Notes: generated by a model not told the origin, from the sequence alone. A DNA stretch of 64,000 nucleotides from Desulfobulbaceae bacterium (GCA_003508005.1 DNUE01000034.1:1-64000), one strand, 5' to 3'; positions 42,722 through 51,969 are shown, counted from the stretch's first letter. Program-made: numbers and translations.

Positions 42722-43264
42722 TTATAAAAGTTCGCCAATGCGGGCAGCTATCTGGTCTTCGGTCAAGCCGTCCGTCTCGATACTCACATCGGAGCCTGCC
42801 CGGTACAGCGGCTCCCGCTCCGCTAGCACCGTCGCAATCTCCGTCAATGGATCGCACCCGGTGAGTGAAGGCCGCTGCGTCGCCGTCCCGCTGTCTTTAT
42901 CCAGGCGTTGCCTGATGGTCCGGGCCTCGGCGCGCAGCCAGACAACCCTGCTGTTTGCACGCAGTTTCCGCCACTCGGCGCGGTGGATTATCGCGCCGCC
43001 TCCGGTGGCAAGAACCGCATGCCGCACATCGGCCAATCGTGCCAGAAGGCGGCGCTCCCCCTCACGGAAGGCGGGCCACCCGGCCCGCTTGACATAGTCG
43101 CAGACCGTGCAGCCCATCTCTTGTTCCAGTGTATCATCTGTATCGATAAAAATGAAGCCGGTCAGGGTGGCAATTTTCCGGCCCACCGTCGACTTGCCGG
43201 TCCCCCGGAAGCCGGTGAGGATAATGCGGTCCCAGGGTGGCGTCTTCAACATTTGCCCGGTCAT
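42722..43264 (-). CDS. aroK: Shikimate kinase
   Basis: 180 residues. P-loop GFRGTGKST, DTDDTLEQEMG, PAFREGE, TGGGAIIHRAEW and RPSLTG are the shikimate kinase motifs. It phosphorylates shikimate with ATP. ATG 43264 is chosen with moderate confidence, since GGGGAGGGG lies before it but close; ATG 43252 or 43282 are alternatives. First gene of the aroK-aroC-glgA set. Confidence 0.92.
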   Translation of the reverse strand: MTGQMLKTPPWDRIILTGFRGTGKSTVGRKIATLTGFIFIDTDDTLEQEMGCTVCDYVKRAGWPAFREGERRLLARLADVRHAVLATGGGAIIHRAEWRKLRANSRVVWLRAEARTIRQRLDKDSGTATQRPSLTGCDPLTEIATVLAEREPLYRAGSDVSIETDGLTEDQIAARIGELL

Positions 43265-43413
43265 GCCCCTCCCCTGCAGCAAACCGAAAATGCGCTCGGC
43301 AGTGCAAGCGCAACGCGTGCTGTCTTTTTTCTTTTCTTTTCAAAACTCTATACTTACAATATAAACTACATCCGTGTAAAGCAAAGAAGACGCGGGACAG
43401 GGCCAACGACGCT

Positions 43414-44349
43414 ATGGAATTCAAGGATTATTACGAAACATTGGGGATTAAGCGGGACGCGTCCCAGGATGAGGTCAAGCAGGCCTACCGCCGTCTTGCC
43501 CGGAAATTCCACCCCGATGTAAACAAATCCGCGAGCGCCGAAGCCAGATTCAAGGACATCGGCGAGGCTTACGAGGTCCTCAAGGACCCTGAAAAACGCG
43601 CCGCCTACGACAAATTCGGCGCGAACTGGAAGGCGGGCCAGGAGTTCAAGCCCCCGCCGAACTGGGATGCGGGCTTCGAATTCAGCGGCGGCGGCTTCAC
43701 CGGCGCTGAGCAGCACGGATTCAGTGACTTTTTCGAGGAGCTGTTCGGCCGTGGCCGCTTCGGCGGCTCCGGGCAGCATACCGCCTACAGGATGCGGGGC
43801 GAAAACCAGCATGCCAAGATCATTATCCGCCTGGAGGATGCCTATCACGGCTCCACCCAGACCATCACCCTGTCCCGGGCAATGGTGGATGAATCCGGCC
43901 ATGTCCGCACCCAGCCCCACAGTCTGCATGTTACCATCCCCAAGGGGATAACCGCGGGCCAGCATATCAGGCTGGAGGGCCAGGGCATGCCCGGAGTCGG
44001 CGGCGGGGGCAGCGGTGACCTCTTCCTGGAAATCGCCTTTGCCGACCACCCCCTGTTTCACGCAGAGGGCCGGGACATCCACGGCGTTCTCTCCCTCACC
44101 CCCTGGGAGGCGGCACTGGGCGCCACCGTCACCGTGCCGACGCTCGGCGGCAACGTAGAGCTCAAGGTCCCCGCCGGCACCCAGGCCGGCAATAAACTGC
44201 GGCTGAAAGGCCGGGGCCTGGCTACGGCCAGCAAGCGGGGCGACCACTACGTCACCATCAGGATCGTGGTGCCAGAGGCCAGGACCAATGAGCAGAAAAA
44301 ACTCTACCGGGAAATGGCCCGCATCATGCCCATGAACCCGAGAATATAA
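43414..44349 (+). CDS. cbpA: DnaJ-family co-chaperone CbpA
   Basis: 311 residues. J-domain (1-70) with the HPD triad in FHPDVNK, Gly/Phe region (about 75-125; FEFSGGGFTGAEQHGF), and no zinc-finger domain. Two C-terminal peptide-binding domains are present (RLEDAYHGSTQTITL ... LKVPAGTQAGNKLRLKGRG). This is the CbpA type. It stimulates DnaK. It is 15 bases ahead of cbpM, as in E. coli. Confidence 0.93.
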   Translation: MEFKDYYETLGIKRDASQDEVKQAYRRLARKFHPDVNKSASAEARFKDIGEAYEVLKDPEKRAAYDKFGANWKAGQEFKPPPNWDAGFEFSGGGFTGAEQHGFSDFFEELFGRGRFGGSGQHTAYRMRGENQHAKIIIRLEDAYHGSTQTITLSRAMVDESGHVRTQPHSLHVTIPKGITAGQHIRLEGQGMPGVGGGGSGDLFLEIAFADHPLFHAEGRDIHGVLSLTPWEAALGATVTVPTLGGNVELKVPAGTQAGNKLRLKGRGLATASKRGDHYVTIRIVVPEARTNEQKKLYREMARIMPMNPRI

Positions 44350-44364
44350 GAGCTGCAGGCAGCG

Positions 44365-44667
44365 ATGAGCACGGACTTGATCTATCTGAGCGGGGCCATT
44401 CTCGACGAGGAGTTGGAGTGCAGTCTGCCCGATATCTGCCGGCTGTGCAATGTCTCCCTGGACATGGTGCAGGAGATGATCGCCGAAGGGCTGCTCTGCC
44501 CGCGCGGCCGGCACCCCATGGAGTGGCGGTTCACCGCGGTCGAGCTGCGCCGGATCCTGATAACGCTGCGCCTGCAGCGGGACCTGCGGGTGAACCTGCC
44601 CGGCTGCGCCCTGGTTCTCGACCTTCTGGAGGAACTGGCGGAGCTGCGGCAACGCCAGGGCCGCTGA
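44365..44667 (+). CDS. cbpM: CbpA modulator CbpM (MerR-like)
   Basis: 100 residues. The MerR-like HTH (LPDICRLCNVSLDMVQEMI) is followed by a helical C-terminus (LRRILITLRLQRDLRVNLPG and LDLLEELAEL). In E. coli the homologue binds the J-domain of CbpA and inhibits it. The position directly after cbpA supports the same role. Confidence 0.88.
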   Translation: MSTDLIYLSGAILDEELECSLPDICRLCNVSLDMVQEMIAEGLLCPRGRHPMEWRFTAVELRRILITLRLQRDLRVNLPGCALVLDLLEELAELRQRQGR

Positions 44668-44876
44668 ACCTGCTGGCCATCCTGCGCAGGGTCAACCCCA
44701 TGCGGTGCCAGGTGGAACTGGCCCGCAACAGTTTAGCTATTGCCAAACAGACCGGGAGTTTTTATCATATACATTCATAATTGACCGAAGCCGTCGAAGA
44801 AATCGAACCGACTGCTCCCCTGTCGGCTGAAGAGAAGCAAAAGATTCATTAATTCATTACCTTTAGGGAGGAGATC

Positions 44877-45326
44877 ATGAAACAGCTTACCGCCTTGCTG
44901 CTTGTCTGCAGTGCCTTGCTGCTTATGTCCTGCGCCGACTCAAACCTGACCAAGGGGCAGCAGGGAGCCATCGGCGGCGCCGCCGCCGGCGCCCTGATCG
45001 GCCAGGCCATCGGCCACAATACCGGAGGAACCCTGATCGGCGCCGCGGTCGGGACCCTGGTCGGCTACATCGTCGGCAACGAAATGGACAAGTATGACCG
45101 GCAGCAGCTCAATCATGTCTATGAGCGCGGGGTTTCCGGTACCTCATCCGCCTGGGTCAACCCTGACAGCGGCAACCAGTACCAGGTCACCCCGCAGCCC
45201 GCCTATAGTGGCCCTAGCCAGCAGACCTGCCGCCAGGCAGAGATTATGGCGGTGATTGACGGCAGGCAGGAGAGGACCCTGACCACCGCCTGCCGCGATG
45301 CAAACGGCAACTGGGTTCTCCAGTAA
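44877..45326 (+). CDS. Glycine-zipper outer-membrane lipoprotein
   Basis: 149 residues. A lipoprotein signal (LLLMSCADSN) is followed by a glycine-zipper membrane segment (GAIGGAAAGALIGQAIGHN, TLIGAAVGTLVGYIVGN) and a C-terminal domain with CRQAEI and a CRDANGNWVLQ end, typical of 17 kDa surface antigen/Rickettsia-type proteins. It is predicted to sit at the outer membrane. The start has GGGAGGAGATC. Confidence 0.85.
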   Translation: MKQLTALLLVCSALLLMSCADSNLTKGQQGAIGGAAAGALIGQAIGHNTGGTLIGAAVGTLVGYIVGNEMDKYDRQQLNHVYERGVSGTSSAWVNPDSGNQYQVTPQPAYSGPSQQTCRQAEIMAVIDGRQERTLTTACRDANGNWVLQ

Positions 45327-45330
45327 CCGC

Positions 45331-45738
45331 ATGGCGAGGATGACCGGCTCCATCGCGCTGCGCACGTTGAGCGCCATGGAGTTCGTGGACATCACCCCCC
45401 AGGTCCAGGACGTCGTCACCGACTCTGCCGTCAGTGACGGCGTCTGCATAATCTACAACCCGCACACCACCGCCGGCCTGACCATCAACGAGGGTGCCGA
45501 TCCCGCGGTCTGCAGTGACCTGATGGGCGTGTTCCGACAGATCATCCCGCGCAACTATCCCTACCGCCATCAGGAGGGCAACTCGCCCTCCCACATGATG
45601 GCCACCCTGACCGGCAGCAGCGTGACGGTCCTCATCTCCTCGGGCAGTTTGCAGCTCGGCACCTGGCAGCGGATATTCTTCTGCGAGTATGACGGCCCCA
45701 GAAGCAGGAAAATCCTGTGGAAGATCCTGCCGGGCTGA
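45331..45738 (+). CDS. YjbQ family protein (secondary thiamine-phosphate synthase-type)
   Basis: 135 residues. FVDITPQVQDVV, YNPHTTAGLTINEGAD, HMMATLTGSSVTVLIS, LGTWQRIFFCEYDGPR and RKILWKIL give the UPF0047/YjbQ fold. The conserved H-T-T and Gly-Thr-W motifs are present. The family has thiamine phosphate synthase activity reported for YjbQ, but its physiological role is open. Start ATG 45331 is five bases after the previous stop. It is followed immediately by a small gene and UbiD. Confidence 0.85.
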   Translation: MARMTGSIALRTLSAMEFVDITPQVQDVVTDSAVSDGVCIIYNPHTTAGLTINEGADPAVCSDLMGVFRQIIPRNYPYRHQEGNSPSHMMATLTGSSVTVLISSGSLQLGTWQRIFFCEYDGPRSRKILWKILPG

Positions 45739-45739
45739 A

Positions 45740-45988
45740 ATGAGTTCCGAACCGAACAGTCCTTCCGATGACATTATGTTCGGCCTGAACAGGGAGACGG
45801 ACGAACGCTCCCTGGCCGCCTTCCTCCGGCTGTTCAGCAGGCCGCCTTTTACCGACGTGCTGATTCCCCGGCTCAGCGACGACGAAATCCAGGGTCTCGT
45901 CCACCTGCTCACCGCGGTCATGCACAACCACCTGAGCGAGCAGGAGTACCACGAGCTTTTCCTTGCCGAGCCCGGACACCATCACTGA
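45740..45988 (+). CDS. Small protein of unknown function
   Basis: 82 residues, not recognised. It is acidic and helical (FRLFSRPPFTDVLIPRLSDDE-like core; HNHLSEQEYHELFLAEPG) and ends in His-His-His. It starts two bases after the YjbQ stop and ends 16 bases before UbiD, so it is part of that group. No signal or membrane segment. Confidence 0.6.
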   Translation: MSSEPNSPSDDIMFGLNRETDERSLAAFLRLFSRPPFTDVLIPRLSDDEIQGLVHLLTAVMHNHLSEQEYHELFLAEPGHHH

Positions 45989-46004
45989 TCAGCGGAGTGT
46001 CGCC

Positions 46005-47777
46005 ATGCCACCCATAACCACCCTGCGCTCCTTCCTGGACATCCTCCAGCGGGAAAACGAACTGCTGGTCATCGACACCGAAGTCGACCCGTATCTTGAA
46101 ATCGCGGAGATCCACCGCCGGGTAATCGCCCGGGGCGGCCCGGCCCTGCTGTTCACCAGGGTCAAGGGCTCCGCCTTTCCGGTGACGACCAATCTGTTCG
46201 GCTCAAGCCACCGGCTGGAACTTGCCTTTGGCCGCAGACCCCAGGACTTTGTCCGCGACCTGGTCCGGTTACTGGAACATCTCCTGCCCCCCTCTCTGAA
46301 CACTCTGTGGCAGGCGAGACCGCTCCTCGGCCAAGCCCTGAAAATCGGCAGGAGAAACATGCGACGGGCGCCGATCCTGGAGGTCTGCCAGCGGCCGGCA
46401 CGGCTGACCGAATTGCCCCTGCTCACCTCCTGGCACTCGGACGGCGGGGCCTTCGTCACCCTGCCCCTGGTCTACACCGAGCACCCCGACGGCAGCGGCC
46501 ACAACCTGGGGATGTACCGCATCCAGCGCTATGACGACCAGACCACCGGCATCCACTGGCAGATCCACAAGGGCGGGGGCTACCACTATCACGCCGCCGA
46601 GCAGCTGGGCCAGCCCCTGCCGCTGACCCTCTACATCGGCGGCCCGCCGGCCCTGATGCTCGCCGCCATCGCGCCGCTGCCCGAGGACATCCCGGAGCTG
46701 ATGCTCGCCTCCCTGCTCCAGGGGAGTAAGCTGGCCATGACCCCGGATCCTCTGGGCGGGCACCGCCTGGTGGCTAATGCCGAGTTCGCGGTGAAAGGAT
46801 TCGTTCCGCCCGGGATCAGGCGGCCGGAAGGCCCTTTCGGCGACCACTACGGCTACAACTCCCTGCAGCATGATTACCCGGTCTTCCTGACCACCCATCT
46901 CTATCACCGCCGCCAGGCTATCTATCCGGCAACGGTGGTCGGACGGCCCCGGCAGGAGGACTACTATATCGGCGACTTTCTCCAGGACCTGCTTTCGCCC
47001 CTTTTCCCCCTGGTGATGAAGGGGGTGCGGCAGCTCAAAACCTTCGGCGAAACCGGCTTCCACTGCCTGGCCGCCGCCCGGGTCCACAACCGCTATCCCC
47101 GCGAGGCTTTTGCCGCCGGCCTGCGCATCCTGGGCGAGGGCCAGCTGTCCCTGACCAAGTTCCTGATCGTCACCGACGGCGCCCTGGACGTCAGCGACTT
47201 CCGGAGCCTCTGGCCTTATGTCCTGGAGCGGGTACGCTGGGACCAGGACCTCTTTGTCTTTGCCAATGTCGCCCAAGACACCCTGGATTATACCGGTCCC
47301 TCGGTGAACAAGGGGTCCAAGGCCATGCTGCTCGGCCTGGGCAGGGAAAAACGGCGGGAACTCCCGCTGAACTTCAGCGGCACCCTGCCGCCAGGATGCA
47401 GCAGGCCTATCGTCTTCCTGCCCGGCACTCTGGTGGTGGAAGGATCTCCCTATAAAAATACATCTCACCTGCCGCAGGACCTGGCCGGTTGGCCGGACCT
47501 CGTCGACTGGCCGGTGATCATCCTGGTGGACTCGGTCGCCGAAGCCACGGTCAGCCTCCAGGAATTCCTCTGGACCCTCTTCACCCGCTTTGAACCGGCC
47601 GCCGACATCCATGGCGCGGCGCAGAACGTCCGCCGTTTTCATGTGGGGCTGCAGCCGCCCATCGTCTTTGATTGCCGGATGAAGCCCTGGTATACGGAAG
47701 TCCTGGAGGTTGATGCGCCGACCAGGGCTCTGGTGGACGGCAAAATCGACTCCCTGCTCCCCTCCCGCTGGCGATAA
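46005..47777 (+). CDS. UbiD-family decarboxylase
   Basis: 590 residues. SFLDILQRENELLVIDTEVD opens the family. The prenyl-FMN domain shows GMYRIQRYDDQTTGIHWQIH, then PEGPFGDHYGYNS and ATVVGRPRQEDYYIGDF. The long type (about 600 residues) in Desulfobacterota is usually assigned to menaquinone biosynthesis through the futalosine route, so that is a likely but unproven role. A partner UbiX-type flavin prenyltransferase is not in the window. GCGGAG lies in front of ATG 46005. Confidence 0.88.
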   Translation: MPPITTLRSFLDILQRENELLVIDTEVDPYLEIAEIHRRVIARGGPALLFTRVKGSAFPVTTNLFGSSHRLELAFGRRPQDFVRDLVRLLEHLLPPSLNTLWQARPLLGQALKIGRRNMRRAPILEVCQRPARLTELPLLTSWHSDGGAFVTLPLVYTEHPDGSGHNLGMYRIQRYDDQTTGIHWQIHKGGGYHYHAAEQLGQPLPLTLYIGGPPALMLAAIAPLPEDIPELMLASLLQGSKLAMTPDPLGGHRLVANAEFAVKGFVPPGIRRPEGPFGDHYGYNSLQHDYPVFLTTHLYHRRQAIYPATVVGRPRQEDYYIGDFLQDLLSPLFPLVMKGVRQLKTFGETGFHCLAAARVHNRYPREAFAAGLRILGEGQLSLTKFLIVTDGALDVSDFRSLWPYVLERVRWDQDLFVFANVAQDTLDYTGPSVNKGSKAMLLGLGREKRRELPLNFSGTLPPGCSRPIVFLPGTLVVEGSPYKNTSHLPQDLAGWPDLVDWPVIILVDSVAEATVSLQEFLWTLFTRFEPAADIHGAAQNVRRFHVGLQPPIVFDCRMKPWYTEVLEVDAPTRALVDGKIDSLLPSRWR

Positions 47778-47800
47778 ACTCATTTGATTACCACCAATCC

Positions 47801-47842
47801 TGATACATTCGCAAAGAATGAAAACACTGAGCATCCGCCGCT
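47801..47842 (-). repeat. Dispersed repeat, copy 3
   Basis: Read on the minus strand the core is CAGCGGCGGATGCTCAGTG followed by TTTTCATTCTTTGCGAA. It matches copies at 14544-14596 (-), 34755-34800 (+) and 54150-54195 (+). It lies in the gap after the UbiD gene, beside a TCGG-rich tract. Confidence 0.6.
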
Positions 47843-47863
47843 GCTATTCGAATCGGTTACAGA

Positions 47864-47916
47864 GGGGGTCGGGGTCGGTATCGGAATCGGGATCGAAATC
47901 GAAAAAAGAGACTGAG
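47864..47916. repeat. TCGG-rich simple repeat tract
   Basis: GGGGGTCGGGGTCGGTATCGG continues as AATCGGGATCGAAATCGA and a purine run. It is related to tracts at 50788-50833, 57115-57135 and 57251-57271. Here no inverted partner is obvious. Confidence 0.7.
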
Positions 47917-47969
47917 GTTCAGTGGGAATCAGATAAACTCATGATCAGCTTTACCCCCCAGTAACAAAC

Positions 47970-48713
47970 ATGGAGGAACGTCTGCAGAAAATCCTGGCCA
48001 GGGCCGGCATCTCCTCGCGCCGCAGGGCGGAAGAATACATCCGCCAGGGCCGGATCGCAGTGAACGGCAGGACAGTCACCGAACTGGGAACCAAGGCCGA
48101 CCCGGCCGCGGACCGCATCACCTTTGATGGGAAGCCCATCGCCGCGGAGGAAAAAATCTACATCCTCCTCAACAAACCGACCGGATATGTCACCACCCTG
48201 TCCGACCCCCAGGGCCGGCCGAAGGTCACCGACCTGCTCGTTGACGTCCCCCAGCGGCTCTTCCCTGTGGGCCGGCTCGATTATGACACCGAAGGCGCGC
48301 TGCTCCTGACCAACGACGGCGCCCTGGGCAACCGCATCATCCACCCCAGCTGCGAGGTCAATAAAACCTACGTGGCCACCGTGGCCGGCCGGCCCGAAGA
48401 GGCACAAATCCGCCAGTTGGAAAAGGGGATCATCCTTGACGGCCAGAAGACCTGGCCGGCACGGATCAGAATCCTTGCCGCGAAAAAGAACGAAACAACG
48501 GTGGAATTGGTCATCCATGAGGGAAAAAAGCGACAGGTCCGGCGCATGCTCGCGGCCATCGGACACCCGGTCAAAGCCTTGAAAAGAACCGCATATGGCG
48601 GACTTAAACTGGAAAACCTCCCGATCGGCAGCTACCGGCACCTGACCCTGAAAGATCTAAAAAAAATATTTTCCGGAAAAATCCCCTTTACTTTCAAAAA
48701 AATACCTGATTAA
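47970..48713 (+). CDS. rluB: 23S rRNA pseudouridine synthase, RluB/RsuA type
   Basis: 247 residues. N-terminal S4 domain (RLQKILARAGISSRRRAEEY), catalytic GRLDYDTEGALLLTND with the catalytic Asp, and KKRQVRRMLAAIGHPV near the end. This set is typical of RsuA/RluB/RluE/RluF. It isomerises uridine in rRNA. RluB is favoured by the S4 domain and length, but substrate identity is inferred. There is no ribosome binding site; the ATG lies in a TAACAAACATGG context. Confidence 0.9.
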   Translation: MEERLQKILARAGISSRRRAEEYIRQGRIAVNGRTVTELGTKADPAADRITFDGKPIAAEEKIYILLNKPTGYVTTLSDPQGRPKVTDLLVDVPQRLFPVGRLDYDTEGALLLTNDGALGNRIIHPSCEVNKTYVATVAGRPEEAQIRQLEKGIILDGQKTWPARIRILAAKKNETTVELVIHEGKKRQVRRMLAAIGHPVKALKRTAYGGLKLENLPIGSYRHLTLKDLKKIFSGKIPFTFKKIPD

Positions 48714-48819
48714 ATTTCAATAGTTATCGAGCAAGCCGCAACCGTAACTTGTTTTAACGGAATTTATGACATCCGGCGCCATGGAATTGCAGATTTCCGG
48801 CTGCAAGAGGGAGAGCACT

Positions 48820-49119
48820 ATGAACAAGTCCGAACTGATTGAAGCCCTGGCCGAAAAAATCAACATGCCGATCCGCGAGGCAGGGTCAATCACCAACACG
48901 CTCATCGATACCATGAGCGAGGCACTCGCCCGGGGGGAATCCATCGAAATCCGCGGCTTCGGCAGTTTTGTGGTCAAGGAATACGAATCCTACACCGGCC
49001 GTAATCCAAAGACCGGCGAAAGGATAAAGGTTTCCCCGAAAAAACTTCCATTTTTCAAAGTCGGTAAGGACCTGCGGGAACAGGTCAACCAGCAACGCAA
49101 CAACAAGGCTGGTAAATAG
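48820..49119 (+). CDS. Integration host factor/HU family DNA-binding protein
   Basis: 99 residues. MNKSELIEALAEKINMP and GRNPKTGERIKVSPKKLPFF are the HU/IHF signature and the DNA-intercalating beta arm with its Pro. The ESIEIRGFGSFVV segment and C-terminal extension favour IHF-beta (ihfB-like) over HU. It bends DNA, and sigma-54 promoters often need it. The start has AAGAGGGAG. The gene ends 6 bases from the convergent rimO. Confidence 0.88.
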   Translation: MNKSELIEALAEKINMPIREAGSITNTLIDTMSEALARGESIEIRGFGSFVVKEYESYTGRNPKTGERIKVSPKKLPFFKVGKDLREQVNQQRNNKAGK

Positions 49120-49125
49120 GGGGCG

Positions 49126-50469
49126 CTATTTCCCGTTTTTCTCCAGGAGTTCGCCCACCAAGTCATAGGTATGCGCCTCGGTGATGCGGACCAGCGCAAT
49201 CTCACCCTGATCCGCCCTGCCTGCGGTAATATACACACAGCCATCAATATCCGGTGCCTGAAAGCGGGTCCTGCCTTCCAGCAGGAGCTCGCTTTCCCTG
49301 CTGATCCCCTCGATGAGCACCGGTTCCACCCGGCCGACGAAGCGTTGCTGCCTCTCTTCGCTGACGGCCGCCTGGCCTTCCATCACCCGTTCGTAGCGTG
49401 CCTGCTTCTCCTCCTCCGCGACTTTGTCGGGCAGGAGAAAGGCCGGGCTCCCTTCCTCGTCGGCATAGCTGAAAATCCCCACATGGTCCAGCCGCCATTG
49501 ATCCAAGAATCCGAGCAGCTCAGCCACATCGGCCTCGGTTTCCCCGGGAAAGCCGACCATCAGAGTTGAACGGATCGCGCACTCCGGCAGCCACTTCCTG
49601 ATCTTAGCCAGAAGAAGATCGAGATCCCGCCGGTCATAGCGCCGGTTCATCCGCTTGAGGATCAAGGAGCTGACATGCTGCACGGGAATGTCCAGGTAGG
49701 GGGCAATCCGTTCCTCCCTTGCCATCAAGGCCAGCAGGTCATCGCTGATGCCGGTGGGGTAGAGGTAGAGCAGCCGCAGCCAGGGGATCGCCGTCTCCCG
49801 CAGAATGGACTCCAGGAGCCTGACCAGGGTACTGCCATCCCGCCGGTCAGCAGCGTAGGCGGTGATGTCCTGGCCTATCATGGTCAACTCGCGGACACCG
49901 AGTCCTTCAAGACGGCGGGCCTCGGCGGTCAGGTCAGCGATGGTCCGGCTGCGCAGGCGGCCGCGGATGGGGGGAATCATGCAGTAAGAACAGCAGTTGT
50001 CGCAGCCCTCGGTAATTTTCAGATAGGAACGGAAGGGCGGTGTGGACAGCCGTCGGGGAACTGAACTGTCCATCAGGTACTCGGCCGGCCTGAGATCCAG
50101 CAGCACGCCCTTGCCCTTCGCCGCCCGGCGGATCAGGGGCACGATGTCCTGAAAGCCGTCCGTGCCGGTGAACAGATCCACCTCCGGCAGTTCGTTCTGC
50201 AGTTCCCGGCCGTAACGCTGCACCAGACAGCCGGTGACCACCAGCATCTTCGCCGGATCATCGCGCTTGTACTCGGAAAGGCGAAGAATTTCGTCAATGG
50301 CCTCTTCCACAGCCGGCAGGATAAAGCCGCAGGTGTTGAGCAAAAGGACATCGGCCGCGGCGGGGTCCTCGACCACCGTGAAGCCGTCGCGCTCAAGGCA
50401 GCCGAGCATGACCTCGGAGTCCACAAGATTCTTCGGACACCCCAAGCTGACCAGATGCAGGCGTTTCAA
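49126..50469 (-). CDS. rimO: Ribosomal protein S12 methylthiotransferase
   Basis: 447 residues. An N-terminal UPF0004 domain with VSLGCPKNLVDSE and LNTCGF is followed by a radical SAM domain with the C-x3-C-x2-C motif (CDNCCSYCMIPPIRG) and a TRAM domain at the C-terminus. It methylthiolates Asp of ribosomal protein S12. The start is TTG 50469 with GAGGTG seven bases in front. Confidence 0.95.
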   Translation of the reverse strand: MKRLHLVSLGCPKNLVDSEVMLGCLERDGFTVVEDPAAADVLLLNTCGFILPAVEEAIDEILRLSEYKRDDPAKMLVVTGCLVQRYGRELQNELPEVDLFTGTDGFQDIVPLIRRAAKGKGVLLDLRPAEYLMDSSVPRRLSTPPFRSYLKITEGCDNCCSYCMIPPIRGRLRSRTIADLTAEARRLEGLGVRELTMIGQDITAYAADRRDGSTLVRLLESILRETAIPWLRLLYLYPTGISDDLLALMAREERIAPYLDIPVQHVSSLILKRMNRRYDRRDLDLLLAKIRKWLPECAIRSTLMVGFPGETEADVAELLGFLDQWRLDHVGIFSYADEEGSPAFLLPDKVAEEEKQARYERVMEGQAAVSEERQQRFVGRVEPVLIEGISRESELLLEGRTRFQAPDIDGCVYITAGRADQGEIALVRITEAHTYDLVGELLEKNGK

Positions 50470-50670
50470 GTCTTTTCACCTCGTTATGCATATTCTCAGC
50501 CGCCGGAATGAAAAATCGGCGGACCTGATGATTTGCAGGCACGCTCTACCTTATTCGCTGTCCCGGTGCAAGTTAAAAAAAATTTGCTTACCAGCGATCC
50601 CCAATGAAACCAAATTGACACTTAACTTTGCATGTTCAAGTCCTCCGGATGAAAGAAGCTATATCCGGTA

Positions 50671-50833
50671 CGATTCATATCGATTCCGATACCGAGAAAA
50701 CAGCTTCGGAATGAAGGGATGAGCAAGGTACATCACTGTATCAGATGACGAAGACTGACTGAAAAGATGCAAGGCATGGCTAACCCATCGGGGTCGGCGT
50801 CGGTATCGGAATCGGGATCGAAAAAACTGAGGA
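50671..50833. repeat. TCGG-type inverted-repeat element
   Basis: CGATTCCGATACCG (50681-50694) is perfectly inverted as CGGTATCGGAATCG (50801-50814), with extended TCGG-rich flanks and about 106 bases between the arms. It is related to 57115-57271. The 441-base gap 50470-50910 holds this element, a terminator and no gene. Confidence 0.75.
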
Positions 50834-50850
50834 CTTGTGTAATCAAAATA

Positions 50851-50878
50851 AAAGGGCCGCAGCACGCTGCGGCCCTTT
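50851..50878 (-). terminator. Rho-independent terminator of the atp cluster
   Basis: AAAGGGCCGCAGC (50851-50863) pairs with GCTGCGGCCCTTT (50866-50878), a 13-bp stem with a 2-base loop. On the minus strand it is followed by TATTTTGATT. It lies downstream of atpE. Confidence 0.85.
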
Positions 50879-50910
50879 CCTGATCTTTCGATCTACTATG
50901 CGGTTTACTC

Positions 50911-51171
50911 TTACAGGCCCAACGCTGCCTTAAAGGGATTGGCATAGAGCAGAATGAAGGCGATAACCAGACCGTAAATCGCGATGGACTCAACCAGAGC
51001 CATACCAAGGATCATGGTCGTGGTGATGGCGCCTTTGGCCTCGGGATTGCGGGCAACACCGGAGCAGGCTCCGTTCAGACCGGAACCCATGCCGATGCCT
51101 GCACCCAGACCGGCAAAACCGATGGCGTGGGCTGCGGCAAGACAAACCAGAGCAATGTGAAGCTTATCCAT
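50911..51171 (-). CDS. atpE: F0F1 ATP synthase subunit c
   Basis: 86 residues, two helices joined by a polar loop: ALVCLAAAHAIGFAGLGAGIG and VESIAIYGLVIAFILLYANP. The loop is ARNPEAKG, with the ion-binding Glu in the second helix (ALVESIAIYG). It forms the membrane rotor ring. The start has TAGGAGGTAGTACAA. A Gln/Glu pattern for Na+ or H+ specificity is not judged. Confidence 0.93.
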   Translation of the reverse strand: MDKLHIALVCLAAAHAIGFAGLGAGIGMGSGLNGACSGVARNPEAKGAITTTMILGMALVESIAIYGLVIAFILLYANPFKAALGL

Positions 51172-51243
51172 TTGTACTACCTCCTAACTAAGTGTTTATA
51201 TATTTGGCCTTCTTCGGAACTCGAGATCAGCATTTATCCGGCA

Positions 51244-51966
51244 TCAGTGCGCATGCTCCATGGCCTGGGCACAGTAGAGCACGGAAAGCAGGGTGAACAC
51301 CAGGGCCTGGATCAGGGAGACCAGCACGCCCAGGCACAGGATGGGCAGCGGCGCGAAGTAGGCGCCGGCCAGCATGAACAGAACGGACAGCAGCGTTTCC
51401 TTGGCCATGATGTTGCCGAAAAGTCGCATGGAGAGTGACAGGAGCCTGGCCGCGTTGGAGATCAGCTCGATGGGGAGCATCAGCGGGATGAGTAACGGCA
51501 CCGGCCCGAGGAAATGCTTGATGTAGCCAGCGCCATGATGGCGGATGCCCAGCACATGGTGGGTCAGCCAGACCATGATGGTCATGCCCAGGGTGATGTT
51601 CAGGTTGGAAGTGGGCGACATGAAGCCGGGAATCAGCCCGATCAGGTTGGCCACGACGATGTACAGGCCGAAGGTGGCCAGGAAGGGAAAGAGCATCCGC
51701 GCCCGCTCCCGGCCCATGTTCTCGGCAAAAAAGTTTTCAATGCCGCCGACCACGATCTCCCAGAAGTTCTGCCCCTTGCCGGGAATGATCTCCAGCCTGC
51801 CCATGGTCAGCTTGGGCACGATAATCCAGAAAGCCATGACCAGCCAGGTATAGGTCATGTAAGGAGTGAGTATCTTCTGCAGGAACCCTTCTCCGGTGAT
51901 GGTATGGGGAACCGGCAGATGCAGCCATTCCAGGATGACGTTGATAAACAGAATAGGATGTTCCAT
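51244..51966 (-). CDS. atpB: F0F1 ATP synthase subunit a
   Basis: 240 residues. Five to six helices with GLYIVVANLIGLIPGF, LISNAARLLSLSMRLFGNIMAKE (essential Arg in MRLFGN) and LIQALVFTLLSVLY. It is the stator subunit conducting ions. It lies 72 bases ahead of atpE. Confidence 0.93.
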   Translation of the reverse strand: MEHPILFINVILEWLHLPVPHTITGEGFLQKILTPYMTYTWLVMAFWIIVPKLTMGRLEIIPGKGQNFWEIVVGGIENFFAENMGRERARMLFPFLATFGLYIVVANLIGLIPGFMSPTSNLNITLGMTIMVWLTHHVLGIRHHGAGYIKHFLGPVPLLIPLMLPIELISNAARLLSLSMRLFGNIMAKETLLSVLFMLAGAYFAPLPILCLGVLVSLIQALVFTLLSVLYCAQAMEHAH

Positions 51967-51969
51967 AAC

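Noticed and set aside
49112..49132. AAATAG/CTATTT hairpin between IHF and rimO as terminator
   Set aside because: Only a 6-bp AT-rich stem that includes both stop codons; too weak to call.
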